Part shown: positions 13,653-19,565 of the stretch, piece after piece
Numbering within the stretch: position 1 is the stretch's first letter
Layout: each line of letters opens with the position of its first letter
Assembly (NCBI GenBank): GCA_031552315.1
Contig: JAVBMP010000090.1
Location: 1 to 19,565, forward strand
Reading direction: 5' to 3'
Source of the DNA: JAVBMP01 sp031552315
GTDB taxonomy: Bacteria > Desulfobacterota > Desulfovibrionia > Desulfovibrionales > Desulfovibrionaceae
DNA: 19,565 nucleotides
Notes under the pieces: model-generated
Seen by the model: the letters and a program-made list of their open reading frames with translations, nothing else
What the model was told of the DNA's origin: nothing
The model's database searches: none
Translations under genes and position numbers: made by a program

Positions 13653-14043
13653 GGCGGAAAAGGCTTGCGGTTGCGGCTGCGACCATTCGCAAGACCACCT
13701 TTACCACAAGGAAACCCCGGAAGAAGCGGCGGCCCGGCTGGAAAATGAACCCGGCCCCCTGCAAGGGATATGTTCTTGCGATGTGAAAAAAACCGTGCCG
13801 GAAATATGGCCGGAAGATTTGCCCGGCCTTCAGGAAGTGCTGGAAGGCATTGAGGAAAAGGTTGCGGACTGCCAGCGCCACATCAAGGCCCTTACCCGGG
13901 GAGAAAACCCGGAAATGGGCGTTTATTACGCGCAGCAAATTCACATTGCCAAGCAGCTTAAAATGATGGCCATTTATCAGCGCGATTTGTGCAAGGCCAG
14001 AATCAGATCCTTACAAGAGGCCAGTGAACAAAGCCCGCTCTGA
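13615..14043 (+). CDS. Small Cys/His-rich protein of unknown function
   Basis: 142 residues, no signal peptide, no family recognised. The N-terminal part carries a dense possible metal site: Cys18, Cys20 and Cys22 in ACGCGCDH, with His24, His28 and His31, and a second pair Cys53/Cys55 in GICSCD. The C-terminal half (about 70-135) is predicted helical and charged (LQEVLEGIEEKVADCQRHIK; QIHIAKQLKMMAIYQRDLCKARI), possibly a coiled pair. The ATG at 13615 lies inside the end of the CM/EPSPS-like gene (38-nt overlap, different frame) behind AAAGAGG at 6-nt spacing, so translation is probably coupled and the two proteins may work together. asd follows after 60 nt. A zinc- or iron-binding accessory role is a guess from the Cys/His cluster. 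Confidence 0.8.
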   Translation: MSNQHAEGSLPNEAEKACGCGCDHSQDHLYHKETPEEAAARLENEPGPLQGICSCDVKKTVPEIWPEDLPGLQEVLEGIEEKVADCQRHIKALTRGENPEMGVYYAQQIHIAKQLKMMAIYQRDLCKARIRSLQEASEQSPL

Positions 14044-14103
14044 CGGCTGCACTGGCAGGAATAATAAACCGTATAAAAATGTAACCCGTGAGGAAACGAA
14101 ACA

Positions 14104-15144
14104 ATGAAAAAACCAGTAGTTGCAGTCGTTGGGGCCACTGGCGCGGTTGGGCGCACCATGCTGAAAACCCTTGAAGATCGTGACTTTCCCGCTGAAAAGG
14201 TAATTCCCCTGGCCTCTGCCCGTTCAGCCGGAAGCAGCCTGGAATTTAAAGGCGGGGAACTTACGGTGCGGGAACTTACGGAAAATTCTTTTGAAGGCAT
14301 TGACCTGGCGCTGTTTTCCGCCGGGGGCGACACTTCGCTGAAGTATGCCCCGCACGCCGTAAAATCCGGCTGCGTAGTGGTGGACAACTCCAGCGCCTGG
14401 CGCATGCACGACCGTTGCCCCCTTGTGGTGCCGGAAGTAAACCCGGAAGCCCTTGACGGACACAACGGCATTATAGCCAACCCCAACTGTTCCACCATCC
14501 AGATGGTGGTAGCCTTGAAGCCCATTCATGACGCGGCCAAAATCAAACGCGTGGTCGTTTCCACCTATCAGGCGGTTTCCGGCACCGGGCAAAAGGCCAT
14601 TGATGAACTGGAAACCCAGGTGCGCCAGATGTTCAACATGCAGGAACCGGAAGTGAAGGTGTACCCGTATCAGATCGCCTTCAACTGCCTGCCGCAGATA
14701 GATGTTTTCATGCCCAACGGCTACACCAAGGAAGAAATGAAAATGACCAATGAAACGGTCAAAATCATGGGCGACCCCAACCTGAAGGTAACAGCAACAG
14801 CCGTGCGCGTGCCGGTGTTTTACGGGCATTCGGAATCTTTGAACATTGAAACGGAAAAAAGCCTCAGCGCCCAGGCCGTGCGCGGTATACTCAGCCAGGC
14901 CAAGGGCATTCAGGTCTATGATAACCCGGAAATGAAGCTGTACCCCATGCCCATAAGCGCCGCCGGGGAATATGAAGTGTTCGTGGGCCGCATCCGCGAA
15001 GATGAAAGCTGCCCCAACGCCATAAATATGTGGGTGGTGGCCGACAACATCCTGAAAGGCGCGGCCCTTAACGCCGTGCAAATTGCTGAAATGCTGCTGG
15101 AAAAAGATTTGCTGAAAGTGCGCGACAGAAAGGCCTTCATGTAG
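14104..15144 (+). CDS. asd: Aspartate-semialdehyde dehydrogenase
   Basis: 346 residues, normal for the family. It reduces aspartyl-4-phosphate to aspartate-semialdehyde with NADPH, the branch point to lysine/diaminopimelate, threonine and methionine; cytoplasmic. Motifs: the Rossmann GATGAVG (10-16); SAGGDTSLK; DNSSAWRM (94-101); the catalytic Cys129 in NPNCST; TYQAVSGTG (154-162) with the conserved Gln; and His242 in VPVFYGHSE as the acid/base. The start at 14104 has GAGGAAA about 8 nt upstream. It follows the Cys-rich gene by 60 nt on the same strand. A weak promoter-like TATAAA at 14072 has no good -35 partner, so read-through from the upstream genes is possible. The 73-nt hairpin repeat comes 8 nt after its stop. 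Confidence 0.97.
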   Translation: MKKPVVAVVGATGAVGRTMLKTLEDRDFPAEKVIPLASARSAGSSLEFKGGELTVRELTENSFEGIDLALFSAGGDTSLKYAPHAVKSGCVVVDNSSAWRMHDRCPLVVPEVNPEALDGHNGIIANPNCSTIQMVVALKPIHDAAKIKRVVVSTYQAVSGTGQKAIDELETQVRQMFNMQEPEVKVYPYQIAFNCLPQIDVFMPNGYTKEEMKMTNETVKIMGDPNLKVTATAVRVPVFYGHSESLNIETEKSLSAQAVRGILSQAKGIQVYDNPEMKLYPMPISAAGEYEVFVGRIREDESCPNAINMWVVADNILKGAALNAVQIAEMLLEKDLLKVRDRKAFM

Positions 15145-15256
15145 TTTGGAAACTGGGGGAGGGAACCCTAAGGGCTTGAAGCCCTAAAGGTTCCCTCCCC
15201 CAGACCCCCACCCTCCTGAACCCCGATAGGAGGGTGAAAATTATAGGGTTTCCAAA
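15145..15256 (+). repeat. 73-nt hairpin repeat after asd (copy 2 of 2) with extended flanking stem
   Basis: The repeat proper is 15153-15225, matching the copy after glmM at 71 of 73 positions in the same orientation relative to the gene. The 15-bp arms are 15153-15167 and 15189-15203. Here further pairing is possible: ACCCTCCT (15210-15217) with AGGAGGGT (15228-15235), and an outermost TTTGGAAAC (15145-15153) with GTTTCCAAA (15248-15256). No U tract follows. It likely marks the 3' end of the asd transcript. Confidence 0.75.
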
Positions 15257-15322
15257 GGGGATCATGTCAAACAGGGGCCCTTTGGCGGGGTGCAGGGCCC
15301 TGCTATGAATGGGTGCCCCTGC

Positions 15323-15363
15323 TTGCCGAAGGCATTGCCAAATGTTTGCGGAAGGCATTGCCA
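15323..15363 (+). repeat. Two 18-nt direct repeats, 23-bp period, upstream of the class IV aminotransferase
   Basis: TTGCCGAAGGCATTGCCA (15323-15340) and TTGCGGAAGGCATTGCCA (15346-15363) differ at one base. Each contains the palindrome GGCATTGCC. The 23-bp period is about two helical turns, and the second copy ends 30 bp before the start codon, so they could be operator half-sites. No regulator gene is nearby. Confidence 0.45.
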
Positions 15364-15393
15364 GAACCAAAAAACTTTGTTAAAGCAACAATT

Positions 15394-16359
15394 ATGAAAG
15401 AATCTGTTTTGCCCCTGCTGGATTCAGAGGCCTACATAAAGCGCCTGCTGGAGCGTGAACGCCCCGGTACGGCGGATATTTTGGCCTTTTATGAACACCG
15501 GCTTGGGGCCGCGTGCAAAAACCCGCGCCTTATGCTTATGCCGCTTGATGACCACTTGGCCCACCGGGGCGATGGGGTCTTTGACAACATGAAGTATCTG
15601 GACGGGCGCATTTACCAGTTTGCGGAGCATCAGGCCCGCATGCAACGGGGTTGCGCCTCTTTGGGCATAACGCCGCCTTGCCCGTGGGAACAGATTCAGG
15701 AAATAATGCTTGAAGTGGCGCGGCTGGGTGGTGAGCCGAACGGCATTTTGCGCGTCCTTATAGGGCGCGGGCCGGGCGGTTTTGGGGTAAACCCCGCCGA
15801 ATGTCCGGAGGCCAGTCTTTATGTTGTGGCCTACCGTTTCAAACAAAAACCGGAAAGCTGGTTTGCAAGGGGGCTTAGCGCCTTCAAAAGTTCCATTCCC
15901 GCCAAAAGCGGCTTTTTGGCCCAGGTCAAAAACACCAATTATCTGCCCAATGTGCTTATGACCAAAGAGGCCAACGAACGGGGCTTTGATGTGCCTATCT
16001 GCTTCAATGAACAGGGTTTTCTGGCGGAAAGCGCGGTAGCCAACATTTGTCTGGTGGATGAAAACGGGGTGTTTGCCGCCCCGGAATTCAGCAATGCCCT
16101 GCCGGGCACCACTATTCTGCGTGCCTTCAAGTTGTTGGAAGGGGAAGTTTCCACAGTTGTGCGCAAGATCGAAGAAGCGGAAATATTCCGGGCCAAAGAG
16201 CTGTTAATGCTGGGGACAAGCCCGGATTGCGTTTCTATCGTCACTTATGAGGGAAAGCCCGTGGGGGGCGGTGTTCCCGGTCCGGTTTCCGGGCTATTGC
16301 GTAAGCGTATTCTTGCGGACATTGCGGAAAACGGAACTCCGGTTCCGGGGCTGGCATGA
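15394..16359 (+). CDS. Class IV aminotransferase (branched-chain / D-amino acid / ADC-lyase type)
   Basis: 321 residues, PLP-dependent fold type IV, cytoplasmic. Signatures: HRGDGVFDNMKYLDGRIY (58-74), the standard opening block; the Schiff-base Lys179 in AQVKNTNYLPN; and NEQGFLAESAVANICLV (205-221) with the conserved Glu212. These are followed by LPGTTILR, whose Gly-Thr-Thr binds the PLP phosphate. The fold includes branched-chain aminotransferases, D-alanine aminotransferases and aminodeoxychorismate lyase; sequence alone does not separate them. The start at 15394 was chosen because the conserved part begins about 45 residues later and the longer GTG frame from 15313 runs through the direct repeats. 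No clear ribosome site precedes it. The gap from asd holds the hairpin repeat, so it is probably its own transcription unit. Confidence 0.88.
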   Translation: MKESVLPLLDSEAYIKRLLERERPGTADILAFYEHRLGAACKNPRLMLMPLDDHLAHRGDGVFDNMKYLDGRIYQFAEHQARMQRGCASLGITPPCPWEQIQEIMLEVARLGGEPNGILRVLIGRGPGGFGVNPAECPEASLYVVAYRFKQKPESWFARGLSAFKSSIPAKSGFLAQVKNTNYLPNVLMTKEANERGFDVPICFNEQGFLAESAVANICLVDENGVFAAPEFSNALPGTTILRAFKLLEGEVSTVVRKIEEAEIFRAKELLMLGTSPDCVSIVTYEGKPVGGGVPGPVSGLLRKRILADIAENGTPVPGLA

Positions 16360-16430
16360 CCGGCCTTTAAAAGGTTTTCTCCCCCCGCATGGGTAGCGCA
16401 GGCGCAAGGCGTTTTTTGAACAAATCCGCT

Positions 16431-16447
16431 CTTGTGACCACGCTGCC
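16431..16447 (+). repeat. Third copy of the 17-nt GTGACCAC repeat
   Basis: CTTGTGACCACGCTGCC matches each of the two copies at 4272-4288 (inverted) and 4331-4347 at 15 of 17 positions. Similarity to the 4272 copy extends upstream through a GAACAAA block. It ends 17 nt before the glycosyltransferase start codon, in a 105-nt gap. Confidence 0.55.
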
Positions 16448-16464
16448 TGAAGCGAGTCCGCTTT

Positions 16465-17583
16465 ATGCAAATTCTATTGCTGGATTTTATGTCCGATGCC
16501 GCCGCGCCGGAATTGGCCTCCCTTGATGCTGAAAGGCCGGATCTGCGGCAGGTGTTGTGGCTGGCAGAGGCGTTGAACCGTTCCGGTTCATTCAAGCCCT
16601 TGCTGGTGGCCCCGAAAAAAAGCGCCCTGCTGGCGGAAGCCGCCGCCAGGGGCCTGCCCTATAAGACCGTGGGCGCAAGTTCCGCCGGGCGTCTTTTAAG
16701 CCGGGGCATTTTGGGGCACAGCCTTAAAAAAAACAACCCCGGCTGTATAATCCACAGCCATGACGCGCGGTCAGAGGCCTTTGGCGCAAAATTGGCCAAA
16801 AATAACCCGGCCATTTTTCACATTCACACGCAGTATCAGCCGCCTGTTGGCCCCGGCAAATGGTACAACTGCGGCGTGACGGTGTGCGTTTCGCCCAACA
16901 TTGCAAAATCGTTGAAGGTGGATGCCGCCGGGCAGGAAGGTATACGCGTAATACCCGCCGCCTTTGCGCCGGAAAATTACCCGGAACGGTTGCCCCGCCA
17001 AGACAAACGCCTGGTGTTTATCTGTCAGGGCGACCTGGTGGCGGAAGCCAACCACGCCAGTTTGCTGAATGCCCTGGCGGAGTTGAACAGGGGCTTTTTC
17101 CAGTCCAGCGCGTTCACAAACAATTACGCGGGGTGGGAACTGCGCCTTGTGGGCGAGGGTGAACTTTTCAGCGCGCTTATCGAGCAGGCCACCCGGCTGG
17201 GCATTGAAAAAAATCTTGCCATCCTTGGCCCGCAGGCTGTGGCGGACGTGCTGCCCCATGCGGATATTTGCGTTCAGCCCTTTGCCAATGACGGCAAGGG
17301 GGTAATGGCCCTGAAGGAAGCCTGGGCCACGGGTTTGCCCGTGCTTTGCGCCGGCCAGCCCGCCAACCTTGATGTGGTTACGCCGGAAGAAAACGGGCTG
17401 GTGTTCAGCCCCGGCAACCCGGAAGAGCTGGCCCGCCAGCTTGTGCGCCTTGCAACCGGGGCGGATTTGCGCGCCCGGCTTACAGCGGGCGGCAAAAACA
17501 CGCTGGCCCGCTTCACCCGCTGGGCTACAGCGCGTCAATATATGTCACTGTATCAGGAGTTTCAGCCCGGCAATGCGCATTGA
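16465..17583 (+). CDS. Glycosyltransferase, GT4-like (GT-B fold)
   Basis: 372 residues, no signal peptide or membrane segment; probably cytosolic face of the membrane. The N-terminal half has a GT4-type acceptor domain with IIHSHDARSEAFGAKLA (95-111) and FHIHTQY. The C-terminal half has a nucleotide-sugar domain: LRLVGEGEL (227-235), LPHADICVQPFANDGKGVMALKEAWATGLPVL (263-294) with Glu285, and NGLVFSPGNPEELARQL (310-326). This is the EAMAxGLPVV...NGLLV pattern of GT4, although the second Glu of EX7E is not obvious (NLDVVTPEE instead). Donor and acceptor cannot be inferred; transfer to LPS or another surface glycan is a family-level expectation. Its stop overlaps the trmD start by 11 nt, implying coupled translation with an unrelated tRNA methyltransferase. 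No strong ribosome site lies before 16465. Confidence 0.87.
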   Translation: MQILLLDFMSDAAAPELASLDAERPDLRQVLWLAEALNRSGSFKPLLVAPKKSALLAEAAARGLPYKTVGASSAGRLLSRGILGHSLKKNNPGCIIHSHDARSEAFGAKLAKNNPAIFHIHTQYQPPVGPGKWYNCGVTVCVSPNIAKSLKVDAAGQEGIRVIPAAFAPENYPERLPRQDKRLVFICQGDLVAEANHASLLNALAELNRGFFQSSAFTNNYAGWELRLVGEGELFSALIEQATRLGIEKNLAILGPQAVADVLPHADICVQPFANDGKGVMALKEAWATGLPVLCAGQPANLDVVTPEENGLVFSPGNPEELARQLVRLATGADLRARLTAGGKNTLARFTRWATARQYMSLYQEFQPGNAH

Positions 17584-19042
17584 TCTGGTAACGCTTTTCC
17601 CGGAATTTTTTTCCGGCCCCTTGTCTTGCGGCTTGTTGCAACGCGCTGTGGACAAGGGGCTTTTGCGCGTGGGCCTGCACAACCCGCGCCTGCAATGCGC
17701 GGACCGCCACAAGACGGTGGATGACCGCCCCTACGGCGGCGGCCCCGGCATGGTAATGCTGCTTGAACCGCTGCTGAAAACCCTGATGGAACTTGGGCAC
17801 AGCCCGCGCATCTTGCCAGGAACGGTTCAGCCAGCGGCGCTTTGCGAAACCGGCCTGCCGGGACAGGCTGGTCAACTGGGTCAATCGGGCCAGCCTGCCT
17901 GCTTAAACCAGTCTGACCGCCCGGGGCAATCTGACTACCCCGGCCAACCGGGTCAGCCCGGTCAATCGGGCCAGCCGGCGCAACCCGGCGGGCGCATTCT
18001 GTTTATGGCCCCGAACGGACGGCCCTTTACGCAGGCCATGGCGCGGGAACTGGCGCAGGAAGAACGCCTGACCATAATTTGCGGGCGCTATGAGGGCATT
18101 GACGCCCGCCTGCCGGAACTTTTCCCCATAGAACCGGTTTCCATGGGCGATTTTGTGCTGAACGGCGGAGAAACGGCGGCTTTGGCCGTGGTGGAAGCAG
18201 TGGGCCGCCTTTTGCCCGGTTTTATGGGGCATGAGGAATCCGGCACGGAAGAAAGCTTTTCCGCCGGGTTGCTGGAATACCCGCATTATACCAGGCCGGA
18301 AACCTTTGCCGGGCTGGCTGTGCCGCCGGTATTGCTGGGCGGCGACCACAAGCGTATTGCCGCCTGGCGGCGGGAAGAAGCCCTGCGCCTTACCCTGGCC
18401 CAAAGGCCGGATATTTTGGCGGATGCGGATTTAAGCGAGCAGGATTTACTGTTTTTGCGCAGCCTGCCCCGGCGGGAACTTGGGCGTAACCTGTTCAGTT
18501 CATTGGTACATTACCCGATTTTGGACAAAGATGAAAAAAGTGTGGCTTCCTCTTTGACAAATTTGGACATTCACGATATAGCACGGAGTTCATGCAGCTA
18601 TGGACTTGCGGGGTTCTATATTGTCACCCCGTTGGAAGACCAGCAGGCCCTGTTGCGGCAACTTTTGCGGCACTGGGTGGATGGGGCGGGCAGCGCTTCA
18701 AACCCGGACAGGGCCACGGCCCTTGCCCTGGTGCAAGGCGTGCCCAGCTTGCAGGGCTGCATAGAGGACATAACCGCCAAACGTGGTGAAAGGCCATTTA
18801 TTGTGGGCACCAGCGCCCGCAAGCTTGCAACCCCGGTTATTTCTTTCAGCGGGTTGCGGCGCAAGCTTGAAAGCAGCCCGGTGTTGTTGCTTTTTGGCAC
18901 TGGGCAGGGCCTTGCGCCGGAAGCGCTGGAGCTTTGCGATGCGTTACTTCCGCCCCTGCGGCAGCTTGCATCTTACAATCACCTTTCGGTGCGCGCGGCC
19001 GCGGCCTTGAGCTTTGACCGCATTTTATCGGACTGGTGGTAA
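17573..19042 (+). CDS. trmD: tRNA (guanine37-N1)-methyltransferase TrmD fused to a C-terminal SPOUT methyltransferase domain
   Basis: 489 residues; TrmD alone is about 250. Residues 1-305 are TrmD, which makes m1G37 in tRNA to prevent frameshifting: DRHKTVDDRPYGGGPGMVM (44-62), the knot SAM site ICGRYEGID (169-177), MGDFVLNGGE (191-200), Arg212 in GRLLPG, and GLLEYPHYTRP (232-242). The catalytic Asp (D169 in E. coli, EDSF) reads Glu227 here (EESF). Residues about 310-489 match the SAM-dependent RNA methyltransferase family PF09936: LVHYPILDKD, LTNLDIHDIARS, FIVGTSARK, FGTGQGL, YNHLSVRAAAAL. Residues 83-140 are a Gly/Gln/Pro low-complexity insert. The start at 17573 gives the canonical MRIDLVTLFPE; AGGAG lies 13 nt upstream, rather far. 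It is followed by rplS after 30 nt, the usual pair, but preceded by a glycosyltransferase. Confidence 0.95.
   Translation: MRIDLVTLFPEFFSGPLSCGLLQRAVDKGLLRVGLHNPRLQCADRHKTVDDRPYGGGPGMVMLLEPLLKTLMELGHSPRILPGTVQPAALCETGLPGQAGQLGQSGQPACLNQSDRPGQSDYPGQPGQPGQSGQPAQPGGRILFMAPNGRPFTQAMARELAQEERLTIICGRYEGIDARLPELFPIEPVSMGDFVLNGGETAALAVVEAVGRLLPGFMGHEESGTEESFSAGLLEYPHYTRPETFAGLAVPPVLLGGDHKRIAAWRREEALRLTLAQRPDILADADLSEQDLLFLRSLPRRELGRNLFSSLVHYPILDKDEKSVASSLTNLDIHDIARSSCSYGLAGFYIVTPLEDQQALLRQLLRHWVDGAGSASNPDRATALALVQGVPSLQGCIEDITAKRGERPFIVGTSARKLATPVISFSGLRRKLESSPVLLLFGTGQGLAPEALELCDALLPPLRQLASYNHLSVRAAAALSFDRILSDWW
17819..17992 (+). repeat. GQ/GQP low-complexity insert in trmD
   Basis: This codes for TrmD residues 83-140, with repeated GQSGQP and GQPGQ peptides between the SAM-site strand and APNGR. 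The 17-nt string GGTCAATCGGGCCAGCC occurs exactly at 17879-17895 and 17960-17976. Nine-base CCGGGTCAG-like units make up much of the rest. Confidence 0.8.
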
Positions 19043-19072
19043 AAAATTTCGAAACCAATATAAGGTGACACT

Positions 19073-19420
19073 ATGAACATCATTCAAAAAATCGAGCAGG
19101 AACAACTGCGTATCGACCTGCCTTCCTTCAAGTCCGGCGACGCCGTAAAAGTGCATACCCGCATTGTTGAAGGTGAAAAGGAACGTATCCAGATCTTCCA
19201 GGGCAACGTTATCCGCATTCATAACGGCGGCGTGGGCGGCAGCTTCACTGTGCGCAAGGTATCTGACGGCGTGGGCGTTGAACGTATCTTCCCCCTGCAT
19301 TCTCCCTTTATTGAAAAGGTTGAAGTGGTAACCGAAGGCCGCGTGCGCCGCAGCCGTCTTTACTACCTGCGCGCGCTCAAGGGCAAGGCATCCCGCATCA
19401 AGCCCAAGAAACTCTGGTAG
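19073..19420 (+). CDS. rplS: 50S ribosomal protein bL19
   Basis: 115 residues, the normal size. bL19 sits at the 30S-50S interface of the ribosome. The sequence is typical from end to end: MNIIQKIEQEQLR at the start, FKSGDAVKVHTRIVEGEKER in the middle of the N-terminal half, FQGNVIRIHNGGVGGSFTVRKVS, the GVGVERIFPLHSPFIEKVEV block, and the basic C-terminus RSRLYYLRALKGKASRIKPKKLW. The ATG is preceded by AAGGTGA at 5-nt spacing. It follows trmD by 30 nt and ends the operon, with a strong terminator 24 nt after its stop. Confidence 0.98.
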   Translation: MNIIQKIEQEQLRIDLPSFKSGDAVKVHTRIVEGEKERIQIFQGNVIRIHNGGVGGSFTVRKVSDGVGVERIFPLHSPFIEKVEVVTEGRVRRSRLYYLRALKGKASRIKPKKLW

Positions 19421-19443
19421 TTTTACCGGGCCGCATATATTCG

Positions 19444-19489
19444 GCCAGGCTGGAAATCACGCGGTTTCCAGCCTGGCTTTTGGTGTTTT
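19444..19489 (+). terminator. Intrinsic terminator of the trmD-rplS unit
   Basis: GCCAGGCTGGAAA (19444-19456) pairs perfectly over 13 bp with TTTCCAGCCTGGC (19465-19477) around an 8-nt loop, followed by TTTTGGTGTTTT. It has a classical stem and a partly interrupted U tract, 24 nt after the rplS stop. Confidence 0.9.
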
Positions 19490-19521
19490 GGGCGATTGCG
19501 GAACAGGGTTTTTTATTTTTT

Positions 19522-19547
19522 GAGGCCATTGCACAATGGCCTCTTTT
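19522..19547 (+). terminator. Second hairpin after rplS, GAGGCCATT palindrome
   Basis: GAGGCCATT (19522-19530) and AATGGCCTC (19535-19543) pair over 9 bp around GCAC, followed by TTTT. The first 20 nt match 790-809 at 19 of 20 positions, where the same palindrome forms the 3' arm of RNA element copy 1. It may be a backup terminator, or the edge of another element that runs past the window end. Confidence 0.55.
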
Positions 19548-19565
19548 CGTAAAAAGTGTGAGTTC

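Noticed and set aside
14040..14077. Promoter for asd alone
   Set aside because: TATAAA and TAATAA boxes exist, but the -35 matches at proper spacing are poor. Left open.

Overview
The window looks like a chromosomal stretch from a GC-rich sulfate-reducer-type deltaproteobacterium, most likely Desulfovibrionaceae (a Desulfovibrio/Bilophila relative). That placement is inference from gene content and style: a TrmD fused to a second SPOUT methyltransferase, a signal-peptide M23 peptidase of the type common in that family, and CTGGGGGAGGGAACC-type hairpins after genes. No 16S rRNA gene or other decisive marker is present. I see no CRISPR array, tRNA, rRNA, transposase or phage gene.

Layout. Bases 1-11437 are read on the minus strand and about 11471-19565 on the plus strand, diverging at 11438-11717. 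The minus block, in transcription order, is priA (replication restart helicase), an MFS transporter fused to a PlsC-type acyltransferase, a class V aminotransferase, a DUF456 membrane protein, a secreted protein of unknown function, a TRIC/UPF0126 membrane protein, glmM (UDP-GlcNAc precursor synthesis) and an M23 peptidase gene cut short by an in-frame TAG. The plus block is a fusion of a chorismate-mutase-like and an EPSP-synthase-like domain behind an Arg/Gly-rich tail, a small Cys-rich protein, asd, a class IV aminotransferase, a GT4-like glycosyltransferase, trmD-SPOUT and rplS with a strong terminator. The plus genes combine amino-acid/aromatic metabolism with a translation pair; trmD-rplS is not preceded by the usual rpsP-rimM.

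The most interesting finding is not a protein. Two intergenic elements (790-955 on minus, 11471-11616 on plus) share sequence blocks and fold into the same long hairpin. Their outer helices differ in sequence but keep base pairing, while an internal loop (AAGGA facing GAYGCR) and a 10-bp helix (CCGTGCGGAG/CTTCGCGCGG) are conserved. The G.U pairs fix the RNA strand, and it is the strand of the next gene in each case. This reads as an unrecognised structured RNA family or an RNA-like mobile hairpin.

A second theme is recurrent in-frame low-complexity expansion inside otherwise conserved enzymes (PriA twice, TrmD, the class V aminotransferase, the N-terminus of the CM/EPSPS-like protein), several with visible tandem DNA repeats. 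A third is the density of dispersed palindromic repeats: a 73-nt hairpin after both glmM and asd (71/73 identical), a 17-nt GTGACCAC-type repeat in three copies, a GAGGCCRTTGCACAATGGCC hairpin, and a 170-bp hairpin cluster after priA.
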